Part shown: in pieces, positions 9,088 through 17,195 of the stretch
How the letters are laid out: every line of letters starts with the position of its first letter
Numbering within the stretch: position 1 is the first letter of the stretch
Assembly (NCBI GenBank): GCA_900547475.1
Contig: URGW01000003.1
Coordinates: 62,001 to 126,000, forward strand
Direction of reading: 5' to 3'
DNA: 64,000 nucleotides
Origin: an uncultured Clostridium sp.
Lineage (GTDB): Bacteria > Bacillota > Clostridia > Clostridiales > Clostridiaceae
Program-made: the position numbers and the translations under genes
The notes under the pieces: generated by a model
The model's input: the letters and a program-made list of their open reading frames with translations, nothing else
What the model was told of the DNA's origin: nothing
Database searches by the model: none

Positions 9088-12000
9088 TTAATTAAAAAGT
9101 TCCTTAATCTCATCTGCACTTAGTGAACTTAAGAATCCACCATTAGTATAGTTCCCACTCATTATTTCATTTATTATTTCTTTCTTATTTTCCTGAAGCT
9201 TTATTATCTTTTCCTCTATACTTCCCTTTGCAATAAGTTTAATTACTTCTACAACATTCTTTTGACCAAACCTATGAGCTCTATCTGTTGCTTGATCTTC
9301 AATTGCAGGATTCCACCATGGGTCAAAATGAATTACTACATCAGCTGATGTTAAGTTAAGTCCTGTTCCTCCTGCTTTTAATGAAATTAAGAATATCTTC
9401 GCCTTATCCGATTCATTAAATTCATTAACTAATTGTACTCTTTCAGATGCTTTAGTAGATCCATCTAAGTAGAAATATCCTATTCCCTCTGCTTCTAATA
9501 CTTTCTTTATACTATCAAGTACTGATGTAAATTGTGAAAATAAAAGTATTTTATGTTTTTCTTTAATAAACTTTTCTATAAGCTCTACAGTAACATCTAT
9601 TTTACCACTTCCACCTGTATATCCATCTATTAATATCGATGGATCTAATGTAAGCTGTCTTAATTTAGTTAAATAAGAAAAAATAGTTATTTTATCAGTT
9701 GTAAAATCCTTTTCTTTCATTTTTACTTTAACGTCATCTACATATGTCTTATAGACTTTCTTTTGCTCTTCTGTCATTTCTATTAAGAATCTCTTTTCAA
9801 TTTTATCTGGCAATTCACTCATTACATCATTTTTTAATCTTCTTAATATAAATGGTTTAATAAGCTTTTTTAATACTTCCGATCCTTTATCAGCCTTTAT
9901 AAATTTCTCTTGGAATTTTCTTTTAGAATATAAGTATCCCGGTAAAATATAATCAAATAAAGACCATAACTCAATTAAATTATTCTCTATAGGCGTACCT
10001 GTTAGTGCAAACTTCACCTTTGCTTTTAACTCTTTAACTACTTCACTGCTTTGAGATAATGGATTTTTAATATTTTGACCTTCATCTATTATACAAAAAT
10101 CAAAAGTTATATCCTCATATAACTTATAATCATTTCTTAATGTTCCATAAGTAGTTATTAATACATCTATATCCTTTATTTCCTCTTTAGTAAATTCTCT
10201 CTCTTCCTTATTTCCATGAATAATTTTTATTTTCATAGTAGGTGCAAATTTTTCAAATTCACTTCTCCAGTTATATATCAATGATGTTGGAGTAACTATG
10301 ATACTTTTTTTATTTTTTTCTGATAATAAAAATGTAATAGTTTGTATTGTTTTTCCTAATCCCATTTCATCAGCTAATATGCCACCAAATTCATAATGAC
10401 TTAATGTTTTAAACCATTTAAATCCAGTTAATTGATAATCTCTTAATGTTGCTTTTAGCTCCCTTGGAATCTTATAATCTATTTCTTCTAAATTTTCTAT
10501 CTTATTGGCAATATGTTTCACAATATCTTTTCCTTCAATAAATAGTAAATTAGAATCTTTTAAACATTCATTTAAAAATATAGATTTACTCTTATGAACT
10601 TTTATTTCATTGGATTTTATATTATTATCCTCATTTAAACTATCAACAATATTAAATAAATTTCTAACCTCTTCATCTCTAAGGTCAATAAAACTTTCAT
10701 CCTTTAATTTAAAAAACTTTCTATTTTCTTTAAATGCTCCAATTATCTTTTTATATTCATCTTCATTTACGTTTTCAATACTAAAAGTAAAATCTAAATA
10801 ATTTCCACTGCCTTCTGAAATTTTTGCATTAATTGAATTAGCTCCATAAATTTTTCTTTCCTTAAATCTATCTGAATAAAATATAGTAGCTTTTTCTTTT
10901 AAATCTCCTAAATCTTCAGAAAGTAATTCAAAAAGCTTTTCATCACTACCATTAAAAATAAACTTATTATTATTTCTATAAAATGCTAAAGCTTTTAATA
11001 TATCTTCTATTTTTTCCTCTTCATTTATATTTCTAATTACATATTCATCCTCTTTAGGACCTTTTAAAATATTAAAACTTATATCTCCATAAATTGCCTT
11101 GACTTCTGCCCAAGTTTTATTTCTTTCCCTATCAAAATAGACTTCTAATTTTAACTCTTCTTTAATTATATTTCTATTCAAATCCTCATCAATATATATA
11201 TCATCACTTATAATTTCTAATAATGGAATTACCTTATTTATCACTTTTTGTTTATTATTATCTTTAAATGAAATACTACTTTCTTTATTTAAAATATCAT
11301 TTATAGGCTTATAATATTTTATTTGTTTAAAAGTAGGAAGATATAATTTACTATTATATAAATAAACATCTCCTTTATAAGTCATAGGCCTTGGTAAATC
11401 TATTGAAGAAGATAGTTTTATTTCATTATTTTCTTCTTTTATATTAAACTTTATAGGTAAGTCTTCCTCTAATATTTCAACTTCTTCAAGAATATTATCA
11501 TCAGTAAATGAAATATTTTCATTTTTTATATTATTTAAAAATCTTCTTAATGCACTTTGTGGTATAAAAAGTGTTTTATTACTTCCGAACACATTATTAG
11601 TAAGCCTTTGCACTGAATATTCCTTTTCAAATGGTTCATTTAAAGATACATATTCCTCAATAAAATTTAAAACCCTTTCATTATCTTCTGAAAAATAATG
11701 AATTGTAGGATCATATTTAAACTCTTTTCCATAAGATAATATTTTGTTGTTTTTTCTAGCATTAATTAGGTCCAATATACTCTTTACAACATAGTATTTT
11801 TTCGTTCCTATCTTTAAGCTTAATTCATAATAAAATTTACTTTTACTTAGACTCTTTTTGCTAATATTTACTTTTAAATTAACTCTTTCTTTTTTATGTG
11901 TAATAATTTTATCTATTTCTCTTAAAATAACTTCAGAATAATCTATTTCTGCATCTTCAGTTATATTTTTATAAGAATTATTCTTTATTTTTTTCTTCTC

Positions 12001-12330
12001 TTCTACAGCTTCTACAAATTTATAAAATGTGGCACCAATATGTTTACATATATATGTAGAGTTAAAATCACAGTTATTTTCAAAATCAATACAATTGCAT
12101 TCTGTATAAATTAAATCGCCTTTTTTTATATCAAAAGACAAATTAGTATTATAAACCTCAATATCACTTTCTGACATTACTTTACCATAAATATCCAAAG
12201 AATCATATTCTCTATCTACCATAGACTTAACATCTAATACTAATCCTTCCTTATAACATCTTATACCCCTATTTAGACGGTTATTTATATCTTTTTTTAT
12301 TATCAACATATTCAATTGTGTTACATTCAA
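9088..12330 (-). CDS. SNF2-family ATP-dependent DNA translocase with SWIM zinc finger
   Basis: At 1080 residues this is a bacterial SNF2/Rad54-type (HepA family) protein that probably remodels or moves along DNA. A SWIM-type zinc motif lies near residues 75-98 (CNC..., then CKH). A long SNF2-associated middle region follows, then the two RecA-like lobes: motif I LADEMGLGKTIQT near 655, motif II DEGQ near 747 (where most families have DEAH), LTGTPIENNLIELWSL, and in lobe two LFSQFTSVLD, LKAGGTGLNLTSADVVIHFDPWWNPA and DRAHRFGQ. All catalytic motifs are intact. It stands alone on the minus strand, with terminators on both sides. The target is unknown. Confidence 0.92.
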   Translation of the reverse strand: MNVTQLNMLIIKKDINNRLNRGIRCYKEGLVLDVKSMVDREYDSLDIYGKVMSESDIEVYNTNLSFDIKKGDLIYTECNCIDFENNCDFNSTYICKHIGATFYKFVEAVEEKKKIKNNSYKNITEDAEIDYSEVILREIDKIITHKKERVNLKVNISKKSLSKSKFYYELSLKIGTKKYYVVKSILDLINARKNNKILSYGKEFKYDPTIHYFSEDNERVLNFIEEYVSLNEPFEKEYSVQRLTNNVFGSNKTLFIPQSALRRFLNNIKNENISFTDDNILEEVEILEEDLPIKFNIKEENNEIKLSSSIDLPRPMTYKGDVYLYNSKLYLPTFKQIKYYKPINDILNKESSISFKDNNKQKVINKVIPLLEIISDDIYIDEDLNRNIIKEELKLEVYFDRERNKTWAEVKAIYGDISFNILKGPKEDEYVIRNINEEEKIEDILKALAFYRNNNKFIFNGSDEKLFELLSEDLGDLKEKATIFYSDRFKERKIYGANSINAKISEGSGNYLDFTFSIENVNEDEYKKIIGAFKENRKFFKLKDESFIDLRDEEVRNLFNIVDSLNEDNNIKSNEIKVHKSKSIFLNECLKDSNLLFIEGKDIVKHIANKIENLEEIDYKIPRELKATLRDYQLTGFKWFKTLSHYEFGGILADEMGLGKTIQTITFLLSEKNKKSIIVTPTSLIYNWRSEFEKFAPTMKIKIIHGNKEEREFTKEEIKDIDVLITTYGTLRNDYKLYEDITFDFCIIDEGQNIKNPLSQSSEVVKELKAKVKFALTGTPIENNLIELWSLFDYILPGYLYSKRKFQEKFIKADKGSEVLKKLIKPFILRRLKNDVMSELPDKIEKRFLIEMTEEQKKVYKTYVDDVKVKMKEKDFTTDKITIFSYLTKLRQLTLDPSILIDGYTGGSGKIDVTVELIEKFIKEKHKILLFSQFTSVLDSIKKVLEAEGIGYFYLDGSTKASERVQLVNEFNESDKAKIFLISLKAGGTGLNLTSADVVIHFDPWWNPAIEDQATDRAHRFGQKNVVEVIKLIAKGSIEEKIIKLQENKKEIINEIMSGNYTNGGFLSSLSADEIKELFN

Positions 12331-12462
12331 TTTTTACACCTCATTAAATGAAAATATTTATTTTATAAATACCTTTTAGTATTTTTTATAAGTAAATTTA
12401 AACTATTCATAAAAAACCACTAATAAATATTTTAGCACACTACTCCCCTATTCTTAAAATAA

Positions 12463-12501
12463 AAAATAATCTATTGAATTAATATTATCCAACAGATTAT
12501 T
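12463..12501 (-). terminator. Intrinsic terminator after the ArsC-like gene
   Basis: On the minus strand AATAATCTGTTG pairs with CAATAGATTATT (one G-U pair), followed by TTTTTTATTTT. It lies 20 bases after the stop codon of the ArsC-like gene. The remaining gap 12331-12462 shows only the A/T-rich upstream region of the helicase gene. Confidence 0.75.
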
Positions 12502-12520
12502 TTTATCCATATTTTTAAAT

Positions 12521-12874
12521 TTATAACATCTCTTTATATTGCTCTTCCTTAAATCCTACCAATACCTTATCTTCACATATTAAAAGTGGTCTCTTAACAA
12601 GTTTTCCATCTGTAGCAAGCAATTTAATCATTTCTTCTCTAGACATATCTTTAATTTTATCTTTTAGCTTCATTTCCTTATATAACACACCTGAAGTATT
12701 AAAGAATTTTTTAATTTCTAATCCACTTAAATCTATCCATTTTTCTAATTCTTCTACTGTAGGATTATCTATAGTTATATCTCTATCATTAAAAATTACA
12801 TTGTTTTCTTGTAAAAATTTCTTAGCTTTTCTACAAGTAGTACATTTAGGATATTGTAAAAATAACTTTTCCAT
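12521..12874 (-). CDS. ArsC/Spx-fold protein (arsenate reductase-like, YusI type)
   Basis: A complete 117-residue ArsC-family protein of the thioredoxin fold. It begins with the CxxC redox motif (PKCTTCRKAKKFL, Cys11 and Cys14), has the middle block TIDNPTVEELEKWID and ends with KRPLLICEDKVLVGFKEEQYKEML, the normal ending of the YffB/YusI subgroup. That subgroup is distinct from true glutaredoxin-linked arsenate reductases and from the RNA-polymerase-binding Spx. A thiol reductase role is likely, but the substrate is unknown. GGAGATAATT precedes the ATG at 12874. There is no arsenic-resistance gene nearby. Confidence 0.85.
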   Translation of the reverse strand: MEKLFLQYPKCTTCRKAKKFLQENNVIFNDRDITIDNPTVEELEKWIDLSGLEIKKFFNTSGVLYKEMKLKDKIKDMSREEMIKLLATDGKLVKRPLLICEDKVLVGFKEEQYKEML

Positions 12875-13051
12875 AATTATCTCCTTTTAAAGTATTTTTT
12901 ATAATTCTATCATAATTATTATATAATAGTAAATATTATCTCTTAATTTCTTCTAAATAATGATTTATTTTTTAATATTGTATATAATAAATACAATATT
13001 ACTTTTATATTAATACACACTTATAAATTATAACTTAAAGGAGTGAGCATT

Positions 13052-13480
13052 ATGGATAATTCATATTATATTAACGATAATTCATTTATTACTATTAATA
13101 ATTTAATAAACAAAAGAGATTTTGATACAGCTGAAGGTTTATTAAATTCCTATATAGAAAGAAATGCTGATTATCACTATCTCTATAGCATTTTACTAGA
13201 AAAAAAAGCTTGGTTTGATGAATCTTTAAAACATCTAAAAATAGCTGTTTCTCTTTCTCCTAACAATATTTTATATAAAGAAAGATTAATTACTTTCATG
13301 GGTAGACATAGACATTACTCTGATGATTATTATCACAATGGCTATAGAAGACGTAATAGAGGTTGTGCTTGTTGCTGCTGTGATGACTGTTGTGATTGTG
13401 GTAATTTTAGCTGCTGTGATTTAATATGTTTAGATCAATGTTGCGAATGTATGGGTGGAGATTTAATCGACTGTATTTAA
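13052..13480 (+). CDS. TPR-like protein with extremely cysteine-rich tail
   Basis: I start at the ATG at 13052 (142 residues), since AAAGGAG lies eight bases upstream; the GTG at 13043 overlaps that site. Residues 16-84 form a TPR-like helical hairpin set (NNLINKRDFDTAEGLL, KKAWFDESLKHLKIAVSLSPNN). A basic, tyrosine-rich linker follows. Residues 105-141 hold 15 cysteines in 37 positions, including CCCC and the ending CCECMGGDLIDC. The TPR part aligns with residues 66-136 of the next gene's product. It looks like a J-domain-type protein that lost its J domain but kept the cysteine tail. Metal or Fe-S binding, or membrane attachment by acylation, are possible. No function is known to me. Confidence 0.75.
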   Translation: MDNSYYINDNSFITINNLINKRDFDTAEGLLNSYIERNADYHYLYSILLEKKAWFDESLKHLKIAVSLSPNNILYKERLITFMGRHRHYSDDYYHNGYRRRNRGCACCCCDDCCDCGNFSCCDLICLDQCCECMGGDLIDCI

Positions 13481-13571
13481 TATTAAATTCTATTTTTTAT
13501 ATGAATCACTTATTTAGATTACTCTGAATATATTATAATAATTCAATAATCTTTTCTAAGGAGATTTATTT

Positions 13572-14375
13572 ATGAACCCTTATAAAGTACTTGGCATAAG
13601 ACCAAATGCTTCATTGGAGGAAATTAAAGATGCTTATGAATCATTGGCAAATACCTATAGTATAAATGATTTTAATGGTTCTCCTGAAGAACCACTTGCA
13701 GAGGATAAACTTTCAGAAATAAATGAGGCTTATACAATATTAAATAATAATTTTAGGTATAAGAATATAAGGAACCTGATTGAAAATAAACAATTTTTAT
13801 CAGCTGAAACAGAGCTTAATCTAATATCTGATAAAAATTCACCTGAATGGAATTACCTACAAGGTTTTGTATTATTAAAAAAAGGATGGTTCCAAGCTGG
13901 TGTAAATCACTTAAAGACAGCTGCTGAATTAAATCCTAGTAATGAGGAGTATCAAGAAGCCTTAATGGTACTTGTTAAAAAGGTTAGAAAAATGAAAGCA
14001 AATTATGCTAGAACAATGCAATATAATAGTGCTAATAATAATAACAATATGTGTGGTGGCGGTGGTCAAACCAATAATATGTGTGGTGGTTCTGGCAGCG
14101 GTGGTGGAATAGATCCTAATATTTTAAATATGTTTATGAATAGCACTGGTAGTAACCCTATGGGTGGTTCTAATCCTATGAGTGGTGCTAATCCTACTGA
14201 TGGCATGAATACCTCTAACAACGCTAATCCTATGGGCAATATCGCCAATATGATGGGTGGCATGGGCGGTATGGGTGGTGGTAATCCTATGCAAAATATG
14301 CTTATGCAAAGCTTGATGGGTGGTGGAAATGGAATGAATATGTGTGGTAATTCTGGTGGCGGTGGTATGTGCTAG
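13572..14375 (+). CDS. J-domain-like protein without HPD, with TPR and Gly/Asn/Met-rich tail
   Basis: A 267-residue protein. Residues 2-60 have the J-domain pattern (NPYKVLGIRPNASLEEIKDAYESLA ... EINEAYTILNN), but the HPD tripeptide that activates DnaK is replaced by SIND at 30-33, so it should not stimulate DnaK ATPase. Residues 66-136 are the same TPR-like module found in the preceding gene. From residue 150 on the chain is low-complexity Gly/Asn/Met with scattered CGG motifs (NNMCGGGG, NMCGNSGGGGMC), suggesting metal binding, condensation or a flexible tether. GGAG precedes the ATG at 13572. It is probably co-transcribed with the genes on both sides (gaps of 91 and 44 bases). Confidence 0.82.
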   Translation: MNPYKVLGIRPNASLEEIKDAYESLANTYSINDFNGSPEEPLAEDKLSEINEAYTILNNNFRYKNIRNLIENKQFLSAETELNLISDKNSPEWNYLQGFVLLKKGWFQAGVNHLKTAAELNPSNEEYQEALMVLVKKVRKMKANYARTMQYNSANNNNNMCGGGGQTNNMCGGSGSGGGIDPNILNMFMNSTGSNPMGGSNPMSGANPTDGMNTSNNANPMGNIANMMGGMGGMGGGNPMQNMLMQSLMGGGNGMNMCGNSGGGGMC

Positions 14376-14419
14376 TATCTATTTAAATATACTTTTCATC
14401 TTAATAAAGGAGAAGTTTA

Positions 14420-15328
14420 ATGTTTGGCTATGTTACACCTCTTAAAAGTGAACTAAAGTTTAAAGAATTTGAATACTTTAGAAGCTACTATTGTGGGTTA
14501 TGTAATGAAATTAAACGAGAATATGGTAATATTCCAAGATTTTGTTTAAATTACGATTTAACATTTATAGGATTTTTATTAGATGGTCTTTACAGTAATC
14601 CCCTAATTTTGGATTCCATTAAATGTTTACGACACCCTAGCAAGAGCATTATAATAACAAAACAAACAAATGCTTTAAATTATTGTGCTAATTTAAGTAT
14701 ACTTCTTTTTGATTATAAACTAAAAGATAACATAAAGGATGACAAAAGTGTAAAAAGTAAACTTTTTAAATTTCTCCTTTCTTCATCTTCTAAAAAAAGC
14801 TTGCTTGAATTAAAAGATATTTCTGATAAAATATCAAGGAATATAGATATCTTATCAAACCTTGAAAAATCAAAAAGTATTTCTTCTTTAGACGAAATCA
14901 CTCATCCCTTTAGCGATATAATGGGAAAAATTTTAAGTGAATTTCCTTATAAGTTTGAAGAGGATTCTGATATATTACGTGAAAATCTATATAACCTTGG
15001 ATATTTTATTGGAAAATGGATTTATTTAATAGATGCCCTTGATGATTTGAAAGATGATCTCACTACTAATAATTTTAATCCTTATGATGTATTATTCAAC
15101 TCAAATTCATTAAATTTTGATGAATTAATTTTATCATGTATTAATGAAATTGACTTCTATATTTCAAATTGTCTTGTAAATTGCAGCGATTTTCTTAAAG
15201 TTATTCCATTTAAAAAACATTATAGCATCATTGACAATATAATAAATTTAGGAATGATAAATAAATACTATGAAATTTTAAATAAAATACCTTCTATAGA
15301 AAACAATAAAATAAATATTGGTAGCTAA
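14420..15328 (+). CDS. DUF5685-family protein
   Basis: A 302-residue, mostly helical protein of the DUF5685 family, found in many Clostridia next to J-domain genes. The N-terminus MFGYVTPLKSELKFKEFEYF leads to the hallmark YYCGLCNEIKREYG (residues 23-36). A second conserved block, GKWIYLIDALDDLKDD at 198-213, is rich in aspartates and recalls the metal-binding aspartate motifs of all-alpha isoprenoid synthases, though I cannot show homology. AAAGGAG precedes the ATG. Family function is unknown. Position at the end of the TPR/J-domain cluster suggests they work together. The stop codon lies inside the terminator. Confidence 0.82.
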   Translation: MFGYVTPLKSELKFKEFEYFRSYYCGLCNEIKREYGNIPRFCLNYDLTFIGFLLDGLYSNPLILDSIKCLRHPSKSIIITKQTNALNYCANLSILLFDYKLKDNIKDDKSVKSKLFKFLLSSSSKKSLLELKDISDKISRNIDILSNLEKSKSISSLDEITHPFSDIMGKILSEFPYKFEEDSDILRENLYNLGYFIGKWIYLIDALDDLKDDLTTNNFNPYDVLFNSNSLNFDELILSCINEIDFYISNCLVNCSDFLKVIPFKKHYSIIDNIINLGMINKYYEILNKIPSIENNKINIGS

Positions 15329-15348
15329 AAAGCTACCAATATTTATTT
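15309..15348. terminator. Bidirectional terminator between convergent genes
   Basis: A perfect 18-bp inverted repeat (15309-15326 with 15331-15348) around an AAAA loop, with ATTTATTT ends that give U-rich tails both ways. It includes the last codons of the DUF5685 gene and the stop codon of the lipoprotein gene. Confidence 0.85.
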
Positions 15349-16139
15349 TATTTACTATATGCTTTTATATCTCTTTTTGTATCTAAAACTGCATTTCCAT
15401 CTTTGTCAATATCAAATACTGATGTTACTCTAACATTTGTTATCTCACCCTTTAAATTTTCTACCTTTGCAATAAAATAATTTCTTGCTTTTTTATCTAT
15501 TTTTTGTGGTTCTTCTACTACACTTGTAAATGTTCCCTCTGTTGTTTCAACTACAATTTCTGTTTTTTCATCTGTTGTACCAAACACATATGAATTATTA
15601 GTATTATTATATAAATTAACTCTTATTATTGCTCCATCAAATAGTACAGCCTCTTTTACTAAGTTTAAACTTAATTCTTTTTCCTTACTCATTGGAACAT
15701 CAAAATTTATACATTCAGTGATACCATCTGGTGAAACTGCCCATCCATCACCCTCTTTTATTAATGCATATATATAATCTTCTGTTGTTTCTTCATTATC
15801 TACCACTGCTGAAATAGTCACTACTGCTTTTTTTAGATTTTCATTTACATCCTCTATACTTTTTACTGTTGAAGATTTTATATTTAAATTTTTTCTATTT
15901 TTCTTCATTACCTTTATTATTTGATTTGCATCATATCCAATATAATCTATATATTCATTTGAATATAACTTAACCATTTCTTCTACATTATTCTCTAAAT
16001 TATATGTATTAAATAAATTAATTGCCTCTTCTGCTGTATTAGCTCTAACCATTTCAACCTTCTTCATACATCCAAAAGATAAAAAAACAAAAATAGATAA
16101 AATACCCAATATACTAGATATTTTTAATATTTTTTTCAT
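15348..16139 (-). CDS. Lipoprotein of unknown function
   Basis: A 263-residue protein with a clear lipoprotein signal: charged start, hydrophobic core and lipobox LSFGC with the lipidated cysteine at residue 24. It is therefore anchored on the outer face of the membrane. Residues 35-135 (TAEEAINLFNTYNLENNVEEMVKLYSNEYIDYIGY ...) resemble an NTF2-like or DUF4878-type fold. The C-terminal part (from about 150) looks like an immunoglobulin-like beta domain with VFGTTDEKTEIVVETTEG. The domain assignments are by eye. A weak GAGGAAG site precedes the ATG. It seems to be a single gene. Confidence 0.7.
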   Translation of the reverse strand: MKKILKISSILGILSIFVFLSFGCMKKVEMVRANTAEEAINLFNTYNLENNVEEMVKLYSNEYIDYIGYDANQIIKVMKKNRKNLNIKSSTVKSIEDVNENLKKAVVTISAVVDNEETTEDYIYALIKEGDGWAVSPDGITECINFDVPMSKEKELSLNLVKEAVLFDGAIIRVNLYNNTNNSYVFGTTDEKTEIVVETTEGTFTSVVEEPQKIDKKARNYFIAKVENLKGEITNVRVTSVFDIDKDGNAVLDTKRDIKAYSK

Positions 16140-16200
16140 AAAACTTCCTCACAATCTATAATTTCTCTCAATAGATATATATCATATTTTAAAAACTTCA

Positions 16201-16650
16201 TCAATATTTGCATAACTTAGTTTTCAAATTATTTAAAACTTCTAATTGATCATCATAGTCTTTTATTACACCCTTTATATCATTCATTATACTTTCTTCC
16301 ATATTTTTATGTTCTTCCATAAATTTATTTGTATTTTTTATTCCCATATTCATAGCTTTTATTGCATGTTCACATACTTCAACATCAGTATCAACAGATA
16401 TAAGTTTTATTTTTTCAAATACTTCTGCCATATTACCTCTTATACCTAATGAGTCAATTGCATTTCCTCCTAACTCCTCTATTCTATGAGTTATGACCTC
16501 TTCATGTCTTTTAAATGACTCTATAATTTCTCTTAATTTACTTTTAAGTTCTAAGTTTTCTGCTTTATCTAAATAATCCTTAAAGGTAGCTCCCCCCATA
16601 TGGATTCCTGTTAAAAATTTATTTAATTCTTTAATTATTTTTTCACTCAT
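16201..16650 (-). CDS. Ferritin-like four-helix protein (DUF2383 type)
   Basis: I use the ATG at 16650 (MSEKIIKELNKF, 149 residues) with AGAGGTG at the right spacing; the GTG nine bases earlier overlaps that site. The protein is fully helical. The pattern LNKFLTGIHMGGATFKDYLDKAENLELKSKLREIIESFKRHEEVITHRIEELGG matches DUF2383/PA2169-like ferritin-fold proteins, with Glu and His residues (KRHEE) placed as in metal sites. Members are often expressed under stress or in spores. Whether this one binds metal is not shown. A second His/Glu cluster (MEEHKNMEE) is near residue 120. Confidence 0.65.
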   Translation of the reverse strand: MSEKIIKELNKFLTGIHMGGATFKDYLDKAENLELKSKLREIIESFKRHEEVITHRIEELGGNAIDSLGIRGNMAEVFEKIKLISVDTDVEVCEHAIKAMNMGIKNTNKFMEEHKNMEESIMNDIKGVIKDYDDQLEVLNNLKTKLCKY

Positions 16651-16704
16651 TTTTATCACCTCTAACCTTTTACATTATTTTTCCCCCCTTTAAAAATAAT
16701 ATTT

Positions 16705-16750
16705 ATAAAAGTTTAAAAGCTATGCAAAATATTTTACATAGCTTTTAAAC
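16705..16750 (-). terminator. Intrinsic terminator after the HesB-like gene
   Basis: A 14-bp inverted repeat (GTTTAAAAGCTATG at 16711-16724 with 16737-16750) is followed on the minus strand by TTTTATAAATATTATTTTT. It overlaps the final codon region of the HesB-like gene. Confidence 0.8.
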
Positions 16751-17025
16751 TAATCTAGATCCTTAATATAGAATCCTTTATTATAAACTTCTTTATCATA
16801 CTTAATTTCAAGATTATTGCAAGCTCTAAGATCTTTTTTATTTACGACAAACTTAATACCTTCTATTACCTCTTCAACGTCCTCATCACTCTTAAAATCA
16901 CAATACAATTCATAAGCTGGTCTACCACAACCATAAAAAACCTTTATTCTTATGTATTCCTCTGAACTTTGATTTACTAAAGCTTTTAAAGCTTCTTTTG
17001 CTTTTTCATCAAACTTTAATTCCAT
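16750..17025 (-). CDS. HesB/IscA-like protein lacking the C-terminal CxC
   Basis: At 91 residues this is a small A-type (HesB/IscA) fold protein: MELKFDEKAKEALKALV, then the signature FYGCGRPAYELYCDF with the first cluster cysteine near residue 33. True IscA/ErpA scaffolds end in CGCG, but here the C-terminus is GFYIKDLD with no CxC. Two of three cluster ligands are therefore missing, as in the clostridial HesB-like group. A role as an iron-sulfur scaffold is doubtful. A binding site (AAGGAGTAGCGTT) precedes the ATG. No other isc or suf gene is nearby. Confidence 0.75.
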   Translation of the reverse strand: MELKFDEKAKEALKALVNQSSEEYIRIKVFYGCGRPAYELYCDFKSDEDVEEVIEGIKFVVNKKDLRACNNLEIKYDKEVYNKGFYIKDLD

Positions 17026-17137
17026 AACGCTACTCCTTCTTGGGTAAAATAAATATATTTATATTATATATTAAATTGTTGTATATTAAAACACTATAAA
17101 TATTTATTAATATAATTAAACTATAAACTATATATAA

Positions 17138-17186
17138 AAATAAAGACCCTTTAATAAAATAAATTACACTTTACTAAAGAGCCTTT
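17138..17186 (-). terminator. Probable terminator after the aspartokinase gene
   Basis: An imperfect inverted repeat on the minus strand (AAAGGCTCTTTAGTAAA with TTTATTAAAGGGTCTTT) is followed by ATTTTTATA. It lies 10 bases downstream of the stop codon. Confidence 0.55.
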
Positions 17187-17195
17187 CTTATTTTA

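Noticed and set aside
14066..14309. Antisense frames opposite the Gly/Asn/Met-rich tail
   Set aside because: Low-complexity GGT/ATG codons produce open antisense frames by chance.
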